This document shows, one piece after another, positions 4,174-5,214 of a stretch of 5,214 bases of DNA. Made by a program: the position numbers and the translations under genes. This DNA is from Smithellaceae bacterium (GTDB taxonomy: Bacteria > Desulfobacterota > Syntrophia > Syntrophales > Smithellaceae): the NCBI GenBank assembly GCA_028701435.1, contig JAQVQT010000142.1, positions 1 through 5,214 of the forward strand. The letters run 5' to 3'. The first letter of the stretch is position 1, and every line of letters begins with the position of its first letter. The notes under the pieces were generated by a model. It was not told where the DNA came from. It searched no databases and saw only the letters and a list, made by a program, of their open reading frames with translations.

Positions 4174-5214
4174 TTACGAATGTCCGTCCGCCGTTCGTCT
4201 TTTCTTCTGCCAAACCCAAAGCGGTATACCCGAAAGCAGAACACAAACACCCACCCAGGAACCGCAGCCCGTAAAGGCGAGGCTTGCGTAAAGCATGAAA
4301 GCACAAATCGCGCAAAATGCGATCGGCGTCAGAGGGTAGAGAGGCACGCAAAAAGGCCGGGACAAATCCGGATGCCTTAGCCGCATCAAAAAAACGGAAA
4401 TCCCGATCATCAAAAAAAACAGCCAGAAAACAGGAGCCGTGTATTCCACCATCATGACAAAGCCGTCGGGCGTTTTCGTCCCCAAAGCAACAAGGACAAG
4501 AGCGACGCCTCCCTGAACGAGCAGGGCGTTGACCGGCGTGTGGCGTTGACCCTGCCATTTTCCCAGAAAACCAAGGACCGGATGATCCTGACCCATGGCA
4601 TAACCGGTTCTTGCGCCGGTCATAATGGCCGCGTTCATCGTGCTGGCCGAAGCCAAAAGAATCAGCACCGTGATGAAGCCGCCGGCCTTTGCGCCCAAAA
4701 CTTTGCGCATCATTTCCGTCATCACTGCGCCCGAAGCCGCCATGTCCGACAGGCCGATACTTTTCAAAAGAGCGATGTTGATCAGCAGATAGATCAGTGT
4801 AACCGTCCCAATGCCGTATAGCAGCACCTTCAGCAGATTGAGGCGGCCTGACCGCACTTCGGCGGAAAGAAACGAGGCTTCATTCCAGCCACCGTAAGTC
4901 AAAAGCACAAAGATCATGGCCGTTCCCAGCGCCTGCTTTCCCGGAATCACGGCGCCTTCAGGAATAACCGCCGGGGCGCCGGCCATCAGGATTCCAACCG
5001 CCGATACCAAAAGCAACCCTGAAACGATGCCCGCGGAAAGAATCATCTGCGTCCACTTGCCCTGCCGGATGCCCGCTGCGTTGACCGCCGTCAGCAGGAT
5101 AACGGTCAGCGCCGCATAGATAGACGAGGAAAACGGGCCGAGCCGGAGAATTTCGGAGGCGTAGTCACCGATCAGGAAGGCCACCATGGCGATGGAACCG
5201 GTTTGGATAACGGA
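4174..5214 (-). CDS. APC-family amino-acid permease (5' end outside window)
   Basis: The minus-strand frame is open from the window edge to a TAA at 4174-4176, giving 346 residues of a longer inner-membrane transporter. About nine hydrophobic helices are visible, so roughly the first three of the family's usual twelve lie beyond the edge. The visible start, SVIQTGSIAMVAFLIGDYA, and the segment LLTAVNAAGIRQGKWTQ fit the amino acid/polyamine/organocation superfamily. YGGWNEASFLSAEVR is the conserved sequence around its sixth helix, and ASASTMNAAIMTGARTGYAMGQD is the usual eighth-helix and loop region. These features resemble the LAT-like or SteT-like branch (amino-acid exchangers), but substrate cannot be assigned. 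The methionine encoded at 5187-5185 is internal, because the conserved GSIA residues precede it in frame. The pcm-type gene follows 34 bp downstream on the same strand. Confidence 0.88.
   Translation of the reverse strand, partial: SVIQTGSIAMVAFLIGDYASEILRLGPFSSSIYAALTVILLTAVNAAGIRQGKWTQMILSAGIVSGLLLVSAVGILMAGAPAVIPEGAVIPGKQALGTAMIFVLLTYGGWNEASFLSAEVRSGRLNLLKVLLYGIGTVTLIYLLINIALLKSIGLSDMAASGAVMTEMMRKVLGAKAGGFITVLILLASASTMNAAIMTGARTGYAMGQDHPVLGFLGKWQGQRHTPVNALLVQGGVALVLVALGTKTPDGFVMMVEYTAPVFWLFFLMIGISVFLMRLRHPDLSRPFCVPLYPLTPIAFCAICAFMLYASLAFTGCGSWVGVCVLLSGIPLWVWQKKRRTADGHS

Noticed and set aside
3834..4274. 146-codon plus-strand frame across pcm and the permease end
   Set aside because: It covers the start of one real gene and the end of another on the opposite strand, with low-complexity basic sequence.
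4140..4304. Upstream extension of the pcm reading frame to an ATG at 4304
   Set aside because: It would overlap the permease gene by over 130 bp, reads as non-conserved basic sequence, and a good ribosome binding site supports the ATG at 4139.

Overview
The window carries six protein genes at moderately high GC. The mix suggests an anaerobic or facultative Gram-negative bacterium, perhaps a Desulfobacterota (deltaproteobacterial) lineage. The hints are a ferredoxin-fused nitroreductase, a stand-alone crotonase-family acyl-CoA enzyme, a cytidylate kinase-like protein and a protein-isoaspartate methyltransferase with an export signal. This taxonomic guess is inference; no rRNA or marker gene is present.

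Plus strand, 1-2797: the 3' end of an MFS transporter gene (1-219), then a cytidylate kinase-like protein (273-899), probably on the same transcript. A short hairpin with a T-run (945-963) should end that transcript. A candidate sigma-70 promoter (974-1000) follows at once and serves a two-[4Fe-4S] ferredoxin-nitroreductase fusion (1053-1889). A 140-bp structured spacer follows, with a strong GC hairpin and a TTGCGCAA palindrome. Next is a crotonase-family protein (2030-2797) whose acidic residue sits where enoyl-CoA isomerases, not hydratases, carry theirs.

The 256-bp gap 2798-3053 is the least ordinary part of the window. It holds a long stem-loop after the crotonase gene, a promoter-like pair (2890-2918), and three hairpins leading up to the ribosome binding site of a 91-residue protein of unknown function (3054-3329). 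Two of the hairpins begin from a repeated CAGCAAGCT word. This could be a regulatory leader or the remnant of a small hairpin repeat element.

Minus strand, 5214-3345: an APC-family amino-acid permease (5' part outside the window) lies 34 bp upstream of a pcm-type methyltransferase with an N-terminal signal segment; the two probably form an operon. It converges on the small unknown gene with only 15 bp between the stop codons. No gene-free stretch exceeds 300 bases. I see no tRNA, rRNA, CRISPR array, insertion sequence or clear defence system. The window is mostly ordinary metabolic and transport genes; the leader of the small unknown gene is the best candidate for something undescribed.
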